Of a DNA stretch of 41,837 nucleotides, positions 1 through 7,184 are shown in pieces; within the stretch, counting starts at the first letter, position 1; every line of letters starts with the position of its first letter. The notes under the pieces were generated by a model. That model saw nothing but the letters and a program-made list of their open reading frames with translations, made no database searches and had not been told where the DNA came from. The DNA lies in the IMG/VR virus record IMGVR_UViG_3300028883_000018, positions 1-41,837 of that record; one strand, given 5' to 3'. Made by a program: the position numbers and the translations under genes. Origin of the DNA: a virus.

Positions 1-127
1 CAGTTGCATTATTCCAAGCTCCTTCGATAATGAAATTGTCCCGTGGCATAGCTCTTTCGTTCATAACCCAGAGCCATGATGTTGTCGAATCGGTTGTTCT
101 GCCGTCAAGATTCATAACCGTATAAGG
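1..127. repeat. Terminal direct repeat, left copy (circular overlap)
   Basis: These 127 bases are identical to the last 127 bases of the window (41711-41837). The window therefore describes a circular or circularly permuted molecule of 41,710 bp. The length of 127 equals a common maximum k-mer size of short-read assemblers, so this is probably an assembly overlap and not a biological terminal repeat. The repeat falls inside one gene that reads across the junction. Confidence 0.95.
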
Positions 128-184
128 CGTTTGAGCTATCGCAGCGGTTACAAATATCAGCATGAGCATTATGATTTTTTTCAT
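1..184 (-). CDS. 5' part of exported phage protein that spans the window ends
   Basis: The start codon is ATG at 184-182 on the minus strand. The first residues, MKKIIMLMLIFVTAAIAQ, form a classic Sec signal peptide: two lysines, a hydrophobic core and an A-x-A junction followed by Gln. The frame runs off at base 1 and continues in the identical repeat at the right end (41837 down to 41478). On the circle it is one gene of 138 codons. It starts six bases after the portal stop codon. No clear Shine-Dalgarno is seen. Function is unknown; see the 41478-41837 entry for the rest. Confidence 0.8.
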   Translation of the reverse strand, partial: MKKIIMLMLIFVTAAIAQTPYTVMNLDGRTTDSTTSWLWVMNERAMPRDNFIIEGAWNNAT

Positions 185-189
185 GTTCG

Positions 190-1764
190 CTAACCATTTA
201 TTGTTGTATTAATATTTTCAAGTTGTTCGTCAATCTCATCATTGACAGGTGTTGCCGTAATCTCATCAACAACTTCTTCTTCTTCAGCAGCAATGCCGAA
301 CAGACCAAGCACCTCATAATTTGAGCGCCTTTCATCAATGATACGTTTCGCTTCGTTAATGTCTGCACCGTCATTTATCGACCCCCATTTCTTTAGGAAT
401 GCAAGAGCATCCATATTCAAGTCCTTTACTTTCTCTTTGTCCATCTGATATTCAACATCCGGCTCAATAACAAGTGCTTCATCAGGATAATCTATATGGA
501 AAGTAAGTTCACCGATATTCGTACCGTTATCAATATTTGATACTATTCTGATAATGTCTGCCAGTTGTTCTTCAAACTTTTCGGATGCCGGTAAATCTTC
601 AAACTTCATTTCAAGCGGCTCTTGCATTTCAAGCAATCTTGATATGCCTGAAGGTGGATTGCTATCGCCTTCAATCAATGAAGCAGGAACACCCAAATCT
701 CTTTGCAGTTCAAATTTACGGTCTCGCTTATACTCATCTATTGCATCAAATAAGGGCGAAGGTGAAATATATCTTAGGTCAGGTGCTGCAAGCTCATAAT
801 CTGCTTTGCCAACATTCTTTAATGCTATTATCTCATCAACAGCTCCAGTAATTTCACTTTCAGGTATATTTGTTGCCAGACGTGTTGGCGAGCTGTTATA
901 ATCCACCTGTAAGTCTGCCTGCCATGATAGCTTATTGATCTTTATATTTGTTTCTACCATCTCGAAAAGCCCACCGGAGAAGAACCCTTTGCCGCCACCA
1001 AGTCGCCAGAATACAACAGGAATCCTGCCATAAGGATTTGGCTCTCTCGATAATATCTTTATCGCTGTGCCGGCCGAATAAGTATTTTTCTCGTATTTAT
1101 ATTCGATGCGTTCTTCATCTGTCCATACTCTAAAAATGAACGCTTTTTCATTCATATTATAAACAGGATACCAGAACTCTGAAACATCAAAGAGCGACCC
1201 CTCTTTTTGCTTTATTGAAAATTGGTCAGGTGTGAATGTTCTAATATGTAGCTCACCATTAACGAAATAAGGCATCATGCCAACGATACCGTTAAGTTTT
1301 GCCAGCAAATAGCCATCCATGAGAATGCGATCGATCTTTGCATCATTGTAAATATCAGCCATAATATCCTGCGCCGTGCCATTGCCAAATATCCTGTCCG
1401 GCTTCTGATCGTACAGCTTGCACACTCTTTTTAATGTCCTTGCAACAATGCTATCAACAGGAAGTATTGAACGATGTTTGTTAAGCGTGGAGGTCTGCCT
1501 GTCAATACCATAGATATTCTTGAGATAATAGAACATCAGATTGCGGCGGTCAATTATATCTGCCTGCTCTGATCCGAAATAACAATTAAGTGCTCTGTAA
1601 TAGCACATGCGATTCATATCAATATCGGAACGGCTGAACTCTGTGCCTGCCCATAACGATTCGAACTCGGTCTTGAAAGCATCAACATAATACTCATTGG
1701 CAGTCGAAGCGAATGTCGCCTGATTGATATTTAAAAGTGCTGAATATATGCCGTAAATGTTCAT
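190..1764 (-). CDS. Phage portal protein
   Basis: Likely the dodecameric portal ring at the capsid vertex through which DNA is packaged and to which the tail attaches. The 524-residue length is typical. The protein is soluble and mixed alpha/beta. A central region (about 245-285) reads PYGRIPVVFW followed by a glycine-rich stretch and EMVETNIKINKL, as in SPP1-type portals. The C-terminus (about 490-524) is acidic and probably disordered. It lies shortly after the large terminase gene in the same direction, the standard order. It is separated by two tiny genes from terminase and followed on the circle by exported and capsid genes. Assignment rests on context plus this weak motif resemblance. 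Confidence 0.8.
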   Translation of the reverse strand: MNIYGIYSALLNINQATFASTANEYYVDAFKTEFESLWAGTEFSRSDIDMNRMCYYRALNCYFGSEQADIIDRRNLMFYYLKNIYGIDRQTSTLNKHRSILPVDSIVARTLKRVCKLYDQKPDRIFGNGTAQDIMADIYNDAKIDRILMDGYLLAKLNGIVGMMPYFVNGELHIRTFTPDQFSIKQKEGSLFDVSEFWYPVYNMNEKAFIFRVWTDEERIEYKYEKNTYSAGTAIKILSREPNPYGRIPVVFWRLGGGKGFFSGGLFEMVETNIKINKLSWQADLQVDYNSSPTRLATNIPESEITGAVDEIIALKNVGKADYELAAPDLRYISPSPLFDAIDEYKRDRKFELQRDLGVPASLIEGDSNPPSGISRLLEMQEPLEMKFEDLPASEKFEEQLADIIRIVSNIDNGTNIGELTFHIDYPDEALVIEPDVEYQMDKEKVKDLNMDALAFLKKWGSINDGADINEAKRIIDERRSNYEVLGLFGIAAEEEEVVDEITATPVNDEIDEQLENINTTING

Positions 1765-1766
1765 AT

Positions 1767-1955
1767 CTATTCCACTATTATTGCAATCTCAGTTTTTTTA
1801 ATTTCAAGCCCATTATCCATATACTCTACAACACCATCACTTTTATATATGTAATCAATTTCAAGATAGTTCGGTTTGCCGTTTATGTCAAGCATACAAA
1901 CAGGCATTTCCGGATCGTAAGTGTTTAATAGGTCAATTAGCTGTTTTACTTTCAT
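1767..1955 (-). CDS. Small conserved-type phage protein, 62 aa
   Basis: The protein begins MKVKQLIDLLNTYDPEMPV, a pattern (LIdLL..yDPe.PV) seen in many small phage proteins of unknown function. I chose the ATG at 1955 because AAAGGC lies just upstream and because the next upstream gene ends in an ATGA overlap here. The longer frame back to 2051 has poor, cysteine-rich composition and duplicates the coding of the upstream small membrane protein. Function unknown; lies between terminase and portal. Confidence 0.6.
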   Translation of the reverse strand: MKVKQLIDLLNTYDPEMPVCMLDINGKPNYLEIDYIYKSDGVVEYMDNGLEIKKTEIAIIVE

Positions 1956-2116
1956 ATCTTGCCTTTGAGTATTATTGCTGCAATCTCTATAATATTGTCT
2001 ATCGTTGTGATTATCACTGTAAGAGCAACAGCGAACGGAAGCAAGAGCCAACGAAATATTGGTCTTAGCTCAGGAGCGTTCATTGCTACGTAATTATGGA
2101 ATTTAGTGTATATCAC
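1952..2116 (-). CDS. Small membrane protein, 54 aa, GTG start
   Basis: This gene starts with GTG at 2116, overlapping the terminase stop codon, with a strong Shine-Dalgarno AGGGGGG seven bases before it. It ends in an ATGA overlap with the next gene, so three genes are translationally coupled. The product has one hydrophobic segment (RWLLLPFAVALTVIITTI) with a short polar N-terminus and a C-terminal amphipathic stretch ending KGKI. It could be a small holin-like or regulatory membrane peptide, but nothing beyond the membrane segment is diagnostic. An alternative ATG start at 2083 would give 43 aa and has no good ribosome site. Confidence 0.55.
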   Translation of the reverse strand: MIYTKFHNYVAMNAPELRPIFRWLLLPFAVALTVIITTIDNIIEIAAIILKGKI

Positions 2117-3462
2117 AACCTACCCCCCTGAATTTCACGTCTTTCTAATGGAAAATAGTTATAAGCAAAATAAGATAAAGCATCTGATCTGTGTCCGATC
2201 ATACCCGCTTCATCATTTAGCTGTCCATCTTCTTTGCGTGTCTGTCTGGTCAAATCTTTGTGCAGCCATTCGCAATGTTTTGGATTGACATACATACGTC
2301 TCAAGCCATAAGCATTTCTGAACATACCGTTCAAAGCATTTACTCTGTCCTGAATAGCTTTTGTTGGCCTTATCCTTACACGCTCAAAACTATATTTACC
2401 GTTGAATATCTCTTCAATGATCCTGTAATTTGATATGCCTGCCGATGGATGCCGACCTGTGCCGGCATAATCACCGGTAATATGCAATTTACTTTTGAAG
2501 TTGCGATCTGCCAGCCATTGGGCTACGTGGCTGGCAGTCGCTGAGGTGTTGGAATCATGGAATACAAATTCATTCGTTGCGGTATAGATCAGGTTGCCCT
2601 CGGTATCTGTAGAAGAATGCTGCACTAAAACACATGTCATTGGATTGACATTGAAGTCAAAGCAAAGGTAAGTTTCTCTGTCTGCTCTGAATTCAATATC
2701 AGTTGTGTTGTCATCTGTGTATTCGTGCCATACTCTGCCACCGATCCTTACGAAACATCCTTCGTACTCTTGCCTGAATATCTGCTCCGGCAATTGCCGT
2801 TTTGCCGCTTCTATCTCTTTTGCCGGAAGGACATCAGAGCTCATCCATGTATAAAGCACCCATTCAGGATCATCAGGATTTTCAGCCATAACGCCACCGG
2901 GTACAGGATCCGGAATGAAGCCACCACTTGCATAAAATGCCATGTCTTCATAATGTGGAAATCTGAAGTCAGGAACACCATCAAGTATTGCGAACCCTCC
3001 AGTATCTGAAAGTACCGGTCTAATGTTTTCTGCCCATGCCTGAGCTTTCACGTTAGGAATTTCAGTGATATGACATCCATGCCACGGCTGACCTTCAACA
3101 CGTGCCGGCTCATCTAATCCAATCACTTTTATTTCAGAACCATTCAGTAATGTAACCAATAAATCTGATTCCGATGGCTTGCACTCTAAGAAAGTTATCG
3201 CCTGTGCCATCTCTTTGAGCGGTTTCCAGAATATCTCTTTTGCCTGTTGCCGTGTAGGAGCACCACAAAAGTATCTGCCCTTGTTGTGCATGGCATAAGT
3301 GAATAATTTATTGCGACCTATCAATGTTTTTCTCGAACGTCTACCGGCTGGAATAACAAAGAAACGATGTTCCCAATCGTCCAAATATCTCTTTTGGATT
3401 GGCAGGATCGGATGGATTATAAATCCTTTCTCTTTCCATTCTTTGATATATTCATCAACCAT
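2113..3462 (-). CDS. terL: Terminase large subunit (packaging ATPase/nuclease)
   Basis: Motor ATPase and headful or cos nuclease that pumps DNA through the portal. Visible motifs are a deviant Walker A, AGRRSRKT, about residues 39-46; a probable Walker B region around HITEIP; and RNase-H-like nuclease motifs CFDFNVNP (about 272), HITGDYAG (about 335) and GHRSDALSY (about 425), giving the expected acidic triad. The length of 449 aa is normal. I preferred the ATG at 3462 because AGGA sits eight bases upstream; the ATG at 3471 has that same AGGA directly against it. It overlaps the preceding small gene and is followed by two tiny genes and the portal. Confidence 0.92.
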   Translation of the reverse strand: MVDEYIKEWKEKGFIIHPILPIQKRYLDDWEHRFFVIPAGRRSRKTLIGRNKLFTYAMHNKGRYFCGAPTRQQAKEIFWKPLKEMAQAITFLECKPSESDLLVTLLNGSEIKVIGLDEPARVEGQPWHGCHITEIPNVKAQAWAENIRPVLSDTGGFAILDGVPDFRFPHYEDMAFYASGGFIPDPVPGGVMAENPDDPEWVLYTWMSSDVLPAKEIEAAKRQLPEQIFRQEYEGCFVRIGGRVWHEYTDDNTTDIEFRADRETYLCFDFNVNPMTCVLVQHSSTDTEGNLIYTATNEFVFHDSNTSATASHVAQWLADRNFKSKLHITGDYAGTGRHPSAGISNYRIIEEIFNGKYSFERVRIRPTKAIQDRVNALNGMFRNAYGLRRMYVNPKHCEWLHKDLTRQTRKEDGQLNDEAGMIGHRSDALSYFAYNYFPLERREIQGGRL

Positions 3463-3736
3463 TCTTGACATCCTGTATTGCGAGCTTATCGTTGATCGCT
3501 TTTAGTTGTTCTAACATTTCAATTGAATCTTTACCGTCTCTATTGTCTGTAATTTCTACTGCCTTCATCTTGCTGAACCCATATTGGATAAGCTCCAGAA
3601 CGATCTTAACTCTTAATTCAATCGAGAGGTCTGGATCATTCAATAATGTTACAATTTCTGTTATAATATAAACACCATGTTTCTCAAGCTCTGCAATGAG
3701 CTCTTTGGGGCTTATCTTTATCCTCTTAGTCGCCAT
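3455..3736 (-). CDS. Putative small terminase subunit
   Basis: A 93-residue, highly charged, largely helical protein directly upstream of and overlapping the large terminase gene. Small terminases recognise the packaging site, are encoded in exactly this position, and have a helical DNA-binding N-terminus plus an oligomerisation region. Residues 1-35 and 40-60 look helical and the C-terminus (EMLEQLKAINDKLAIQ) is coiled-coil-like. No sequence motif is diagnostic, so the call rests on position and size. The start codon lies inside the tail of the preceding lipoprotein gene and has no obvious Shine-Dalgarno. Confidence 0.5.
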   Translation of the reverse strand: MATKRIKISPKELIAELEKHGVYIITEIVTLLNDPDLSIELRVKIVLELIQYGFSKMKAVEITDNRDGKDSIEMLEQLKAINDKLAIQDVKNG

Positions 3737-4001
3737 TGGCTTTTTTCGCTTTTATGATATACAATTCACTTTTGTATTTATACCATGCCATAACAGAATC
3801 AACGTTACCTGTTATGCAGTTCTCCACGTAAGAATAAGGCGTTATCGGATGACCTGAAAATAGCTGATAGAAAGTATTATTCTCAACAGATACTTTCACG
3901 TTCCAGCAATCAACACGAGGATTATAAGTTTTTTCTTCTTTGATCAAATATGCTGAACAACTCGTTAAGATCAGCACCAATAATATTGCAAGATATTTCA
4001 T
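3726..4001 (-). CDS. Putative phage lipoprotein, 91 aa
   Basis: Starting at the ATG at 4001 (AGGA upstream), the product begins MKYLAILLVLILTSCSAYL, a typical type II signal peptide with lipobox LTSC and the lipidated Cys at residue 15. The mature part is about 77 residues, rich in Tyr, Asn and Val. A lipoprotein between fibre-like genes and terminase could be an outer spanin-like lysis factor or a superinfection-exclusion protein; nothing visible decides. The longer frame starting at 4067 overlaps the upstream gene and hides the signal peptide. Confidence 0.6.
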   Translation of the reverse strand: MKYLAILLVLILTSCSAYLIKEEKTYNPRVDCWNVKVSVENNTFYQLFSGHPITPYSYVENCITGNVDSVMAWYKYKSELYIIKAKKANGD

Positions 4002-4011
4002 TTGTGTCCTT

Positions 4012-4302
4012 TCAATGAAAATAGATTGATGCCCTGCGTGTCTGTGCCCACATCTGGCATATATCATCGTAATTGTGAATTATTACATAATCATCTAGCG
4101 GCGTTGTCAGCTGGATAACTGAATGGCTTGCATCAAAACCAAGCTCTTCAATTTTCTCTTCGCCGTATAATTCAGTAACATCAAGAAAGCTCTCTACCTC
4201 TGCCAGGTCAAGCTGACCACGAGTAATAAGCTCTTGCGGAGGTATGCCAAGTTCTTCATTGCCTGCTTTGCGTACCCAGAAATTTGTTTTTAAGTATATC
4301 AT
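4012..4302 (-). CDS. Hypothetical protein, 96 aa
   Basis: Not recognised. A 96-residue acidic soluble protein (MIYLKTNFWVRKAG...) with no membrane segment. Its start codon overlaps the stop of the upstream fibre-like gene (TAATG), so it is probably translated by coupling. In the late minus-strand operon between the fibre-like lipoprotein and the small lipoprotein it might be a fibre-assembly partner, but that is only positional inference. Confidence 0.55.
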   Translation of the reverse strand: MIYLKTNFWVRKAGNEELGIPPQELITRGQLDLAEVESFLDVTELYGEEKIEELGFDASHSVIQLTTPLDDYVIIHNYDDICQMWAQTRRASIYFH

Positions 4303-5498
4303 TAGTCTGTTATCTCTATTAATTCAACAACGACCTGCCAATCTAAGTTTGTGCCTGCAACCCCTGTAATTGTTATCAATAAATCATTATCTGAAGCACC
4401 AGCATCTATTGTAATGGTAGGATTACTTACAAAGCCGATTGCAAGATCAGGACCATAAGCAAAAGCAACGGGATTGATAACCGGTGCCGATGTGCCCTGC
4501 CTGTAAATTATTCCTGTCATGCCGAGAGAGCCATCCGACCATATAGCCATGTTCGTTTCTGTTGCATCTTTACAAATAGCATTGATCTTGAACATTACAG
4601 CACTGTTCGCCGATATATCGCAATAGTCAGCAGCATTAAGAAAAATTATGTCGCCTGAATCGTCTGTGGTCTCGCCGATATAATGTGCTATGTAATAATT
4701 ACTTTTACTTGTGCTGCTTTCATCTGTCAGTAATGATACTTCGCCCCGCCGTTTTGCTTTGCGTTTTGCTCCGAGAGCAACGGCGTAAGGATTGCCATTG
4801 CAAGATGAGTAAGCTCCTATGCCAACACCGTAAGTATAATTATTACTTGCATCTGAGCCAATGCCAACACCATAAGTATAATTATTTTGTGAATTATAAC
4901 CAATGCCAATCCCTACATTATAATTATTCGCCGATGCCTTACCAATATTTACATTATATTCATATTCACTAACCCATGCAACGCCATTATAAACAAATAC
5001 CTCTTCAGTGTTCGCCACTATGTTATATGAACCAACAAACAATAACAATCCGCTGTTATATAATGCCGTATTCCTTATCACAAACCCCTTACCAGCATCT
5101 GCTGTTGCCGGCAATGTTATTGTTCTATTCGCTCCATTTGGATCAAGATGCTGATACTTACAGCTATCATTTGTAAGAGTCAAATTACCTGTCAAGGTCT
5201 GTACATTGATACAACCAGAATCCCCTACCGGCTGAGCACTCGCATAATTTGCAACACTATGGAAGCCAACTGTTCCCGATGAATCCAAACCATAGAAAGA
5301 AGCCGTCGGAGCAGTGTTAAAACCACGTGGATAGAAGTAGTCAGTTGTTTCAAACCAATTTATTGACGGCTCGTATAAAGTATCGATAACACCGATAAAG
5401 CCGCCGCTCTTCTCATACTTCCACGTATAAGTTGTGGCTTCACTGTTACATGAAGCCACGATTACCATCATGAGGAGAGATATGATGAAATTTTTCAT
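4302..5498 (-). CDS. Fibre-like protein with lipoprotein signal and YadA-like repeats
   Basis: The protein of 398 aa starts MKNFIISLLMMVIVASCNS, a type II signal peptide with Cys17 as the lipidation site. Residues about 180-245 hold a repeated NNY-x-x-GVGIG pattern resembling the left-handed beta-roll of YadA-type trimeric adhesin heads, followed by a basic KRKAKRRG linker. The last ~100 residues, ending GVAGTNLDWQV, match the C-terminal domain of the protein at 5626-6102. The overall plan is that of a phage fibre or receptor-binding protein, yet the export signal would place it in the cell envelope. It overlaps a tiny membrane-protein gene upstream. Confidence 0.65.
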   Translation of the reverse strand: MKNFIISLLMMVIVASCNSEATTYTWKYEKSGGFIGVIDTLYEPSINWFETTDYFYPRGFNTAPTASFYGLDSSGTVGFHSVANYASAQPVGDSGCINVQTLTGNLTLTNDSCKYQHLDPNGANRTITLPATADAGKGFVIRNTALYNSGLLLFVGSYNIVANTEEVFVYNGVAWVSEYEYNVNIGKASANNYNVGIGIGYNSQNNYTYGVGIGSDASNNYTYGVGIGAYSSCNGNPYAVALGAKRKAKRRGEVSLLTDESSTSKSNYYIAHYIGETTDDSGDIIFLNAADYCDISANSAVMFKINAICKDATETNMAIWSDGSLGMTGIIYRQGTSAPVINPVAFAYGPDLAIGFVSNPTITIDAGASDNDLLITITGVAGTNLDWQVVVELIEITD

Positions 5499-5629
5499 TG
5501 TAATTTTCTTTCTTTGTCTTCTTCAATAGTCTCTGCCATGTCCTCTCTTACCGCATTAACAAGCCAACTGGCTATCCAGCAAATGATAATAAAGAACACC
5601 AATAAAACTAATATACCAACCCATGTCAT
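5495..5629 (-). CDS. Tiny single-span membrane protein, 44 aa
   Basis: This gene is linked by ATGA overlaps to both neighbours (start at 5629 over the stop of the fibre-like gene, stop over the start at 5498). The product is MTWVGILVLLVFFIIICWIA followed by a short charged tail of about 20 residues (EDMAETIEEDKERKLQ). One N-terminal membrane span with a charged cytoplasmic tail, one gene away from the holin-like gene, suggests a role in lysis such as a holin partner or pinholin, but this is inference. Confidence 0.55.
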   Translation of the reverse strand: MTWVGILVLLVFFIIICWIASWLVNAVREDMAETIEEDKERKLQ

Positions 5630-6102
5630 AATAAATTAACCCTCCCGACAATTTGCCACTTGATATCAGTGGCTGCAATCCCTGTTACTTCAGGATAAAT
5701 AAAATAATCTGTGTTGTCTATCTGCCAATCGAAACTTATCGCAAGATCATTCGCTATTGTCTCAACAAAATATTCTTTCGATATGATGTTGCCTGATCCA
5801 CTGCGATAAAAACCAATCTTTTGTTTGTACATTGATACATATTCAGAACTGTCCTGCTTTGCCATTATCGTTGCATCTATTATCAAGCCCTGATCTTCTT
5901 CAATAGTAAACACGCTTACATCATCATCATTCAAATACAGTTGCGTTGGCGTGTCATCTTCTGTCAATCCACGCCAGACGTAATCCAAAGATAATTCAAC
6001 AGGCGTGTCATTGATAACCTGAACGGCAGACTTCGATTTGCGTCTGCGTCCCAGGATCATCCTGTTGTAATTTATCTTCTTTGGCTGTCCCTGAATTATC
6101 AT
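5626..6102 (-). CDS. Putative fibre or receptor-binding domain protein, 158 aa
   Basis: A soluble beta-rich protein. Its N-terminal ~25 residues are basic (ILGRRRKSKSA). Its last ~100 residues align by eye with the C-terminus of the 4302-5498 fibre-like protein: both have an 'SV.F.I...' strand, a GI-Y/GFYR strand, and end GIAATDIKWQI versus GVAGTNLDWQV. Such endings are common in phage tail-fibre tips. It starts inside the stop of the holin-like gene (ATGA overlap). It may be a small virion or host-binding protein related to its neighbour by duplication. Confidence 0.5.
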   Translation of the reverse strand: MIIQGQPKKINYNRMILGRRRKSKSAVQVINDTPVELSLDYVWRGLTEDDTPTQLYLNDDDVSVFTIEEDQGLIIDATIMAKQDSSEYVSMYKQKIGFYRSGSGNIISKEYFVETIANDLAISFDWQIDNTDYFIYPEVTGIAATDIKWQIVGRVNLL

Positions 6103-6584
6103 TTCTTTGTTTCGCCTGAATAATCAAAATTAACGTCTAATATCTTATCAATGCCATCAACAAGCAACCTCAAGAGGTCATCCGTCTCGTGGATTACATT
6201 GAAATCTTTGATCTCGAGCCATGCCTGTGGAGCTCTCTCTACTACATCCGTAGCTGCCTTCACAATGTTCTTGATTGCTGTCCAATACCGAACTGGATGC
6301 CATAGAACATCCCAAATAGATATTGCCGTTCCGATATTGCTGAGAATAATCTTAACGATAACCAAAAGCAGTAAGATCAATGCTGCCATGTTCTGCACAC
6401 CAAGCTCGCCTTCTGGATTCTCTCCCGGCTGAACAGGTGCAGGCATTGGAGCAGGATCGGCAACCTTCGGAGAGATAACTGCCATCCCCAATTGCTGACC
6501 TATCTTCATTGCTTCATTGTTGATGTTTGGATCGCTTGATATTGGTTTCGCCATTGTTATCAGTGTTATTTTTTTCTCTGGCAT
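6099..6584 (-). CDS. Putative holin-like membrane protein
   Basis: The 161-residue product has a Pro-rich N-terminal section (about 40-60), one strong hydrophobic segment at about 66-92 (MAALILLLLVIVKIILSN), then an amphipathic C-terminal part. It follows the lysozyme gene by one base and has TAGGACG nine bases before its ATG. Position and membrane topology suggest a holin or lysis regulator, but it is longer and has fewer spans than common holins. A membrane-anchored structural protein is the alternative. Confidence 0.45.
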   Translation of the reverse strand: MPEKKITLITMAKPISSDPNINNEAMKIGQQLGMAVISPKVADPAPMPAPVQPGENPEGELGVQNMAALILLLLVIVKIILSNIGTAISIWDVLWHPVRYWTAIKNIVKAATDVVERAPQAWLEIKDFNVIHETDDLLRLLVDGIDKILDVNFDYSGETKK

Positions 6585-6585
6585 T

Positions 6586-7113
6586 TTAACGTCCTATAAA
6601 TAATTTGTATTCTTCAATTCTTCTTTTAAATAAACCAAGAGAACCCTTGCCGTTAGTATTACACCAACGCAAAAAGTTGTATTCTAAATTGGTAAGTATT
6701 GAATCTTTGTTCAGATAGTTCTTGATACCTCCGACCATTTTCTCCCATGGCACTTTCTTATCAGCAGGAAGCATACCATTGACAATCGCTCTTAATGTAG
6801 AGCCCTCAAAAGCACCGCAACCAATATTGAAAACCAAAGACACCAAAGCGTCGAACTGATTTTGATTAAGTTCTATATCAACACAATCTTTTACACATTG
6901 TTCTGCTTCAAGAAGGTCTTGTGCCAATAATTCATCAGCTTTTGCCAAATCGATTACCATGCCAGGCCCTACCTTTTTGCCGTCAACCGAACCGGTGTGT
7001 CCATAGCCAATTGTCCATTTGCCTGCTGGACATGTATAAGCAGATAATCGAAGACCTTCTGAGTCTTTAATTATCTGCTTGCCTTTTTCTGATGTTTTCA
7101 AGTATTCGCTCAA
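6586..7113 (-). CDS. Endolysin, GH24 phage lysozyme (muramidase)
   Basis: Cleaves the MurNAc-GlcNAc bond of peptidoglycan during host lysis. The sequence DSEGLRLSAYTCPAGKW then TIGYGHTG gives the family triad with the canonical spacing: Glu19, eight residues, Cys28, five residues, Thr34 (Cys replaces the Asp of T4 lysozyme, as in many family members). The length of 175 aa is typical of a single-domain enzyme. There is no signal peptide, so a holin is needed. The start codon is TTG without a clear Shine-Dalgarno; no better start exists. A 71-bp gap precedes it. Confidence 0.93.
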   Translation of the reverse strand: MSEYLKTSEKGKQIIKDSEGLRLSAYTCPAGKWTIGYGHTGSVDGKKVGPGMVIDLAKADELLAQDLLEAEQCVKDCVDIELNQNQFDALVSLVFNIGCGAFEGSTLRAIVNGMLPADKKVPWEKMVGGIKNYLNKDSILTNLEYNFLRWCNTNGKGSLGLFKRRIEEYKLFIGR

Positions 7114-7184
7114 TTTAGTTTTTGTTCTAAATTAAAACATTATTAGTGAATACAATCCACAATCAGACTGTTTTTTTCCACATT

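Noticed and set aside
1956-2051. N-terminal extension of the 62-aa gene to give 94 aa
   Set aside because: The extension is read from the coding sequence of the 54-aa membrane protein, is Cys/Asn-rich, and has no Shine-Dalgarno.
4685-5176. Plus-strand frames opposite the fibre-like gene (about 95 and 66 codons)
   Set aside because: Cys/His/Tyr-rich antisense readings of the NNY-GVGIG repeats; no promoter or ribosome site.
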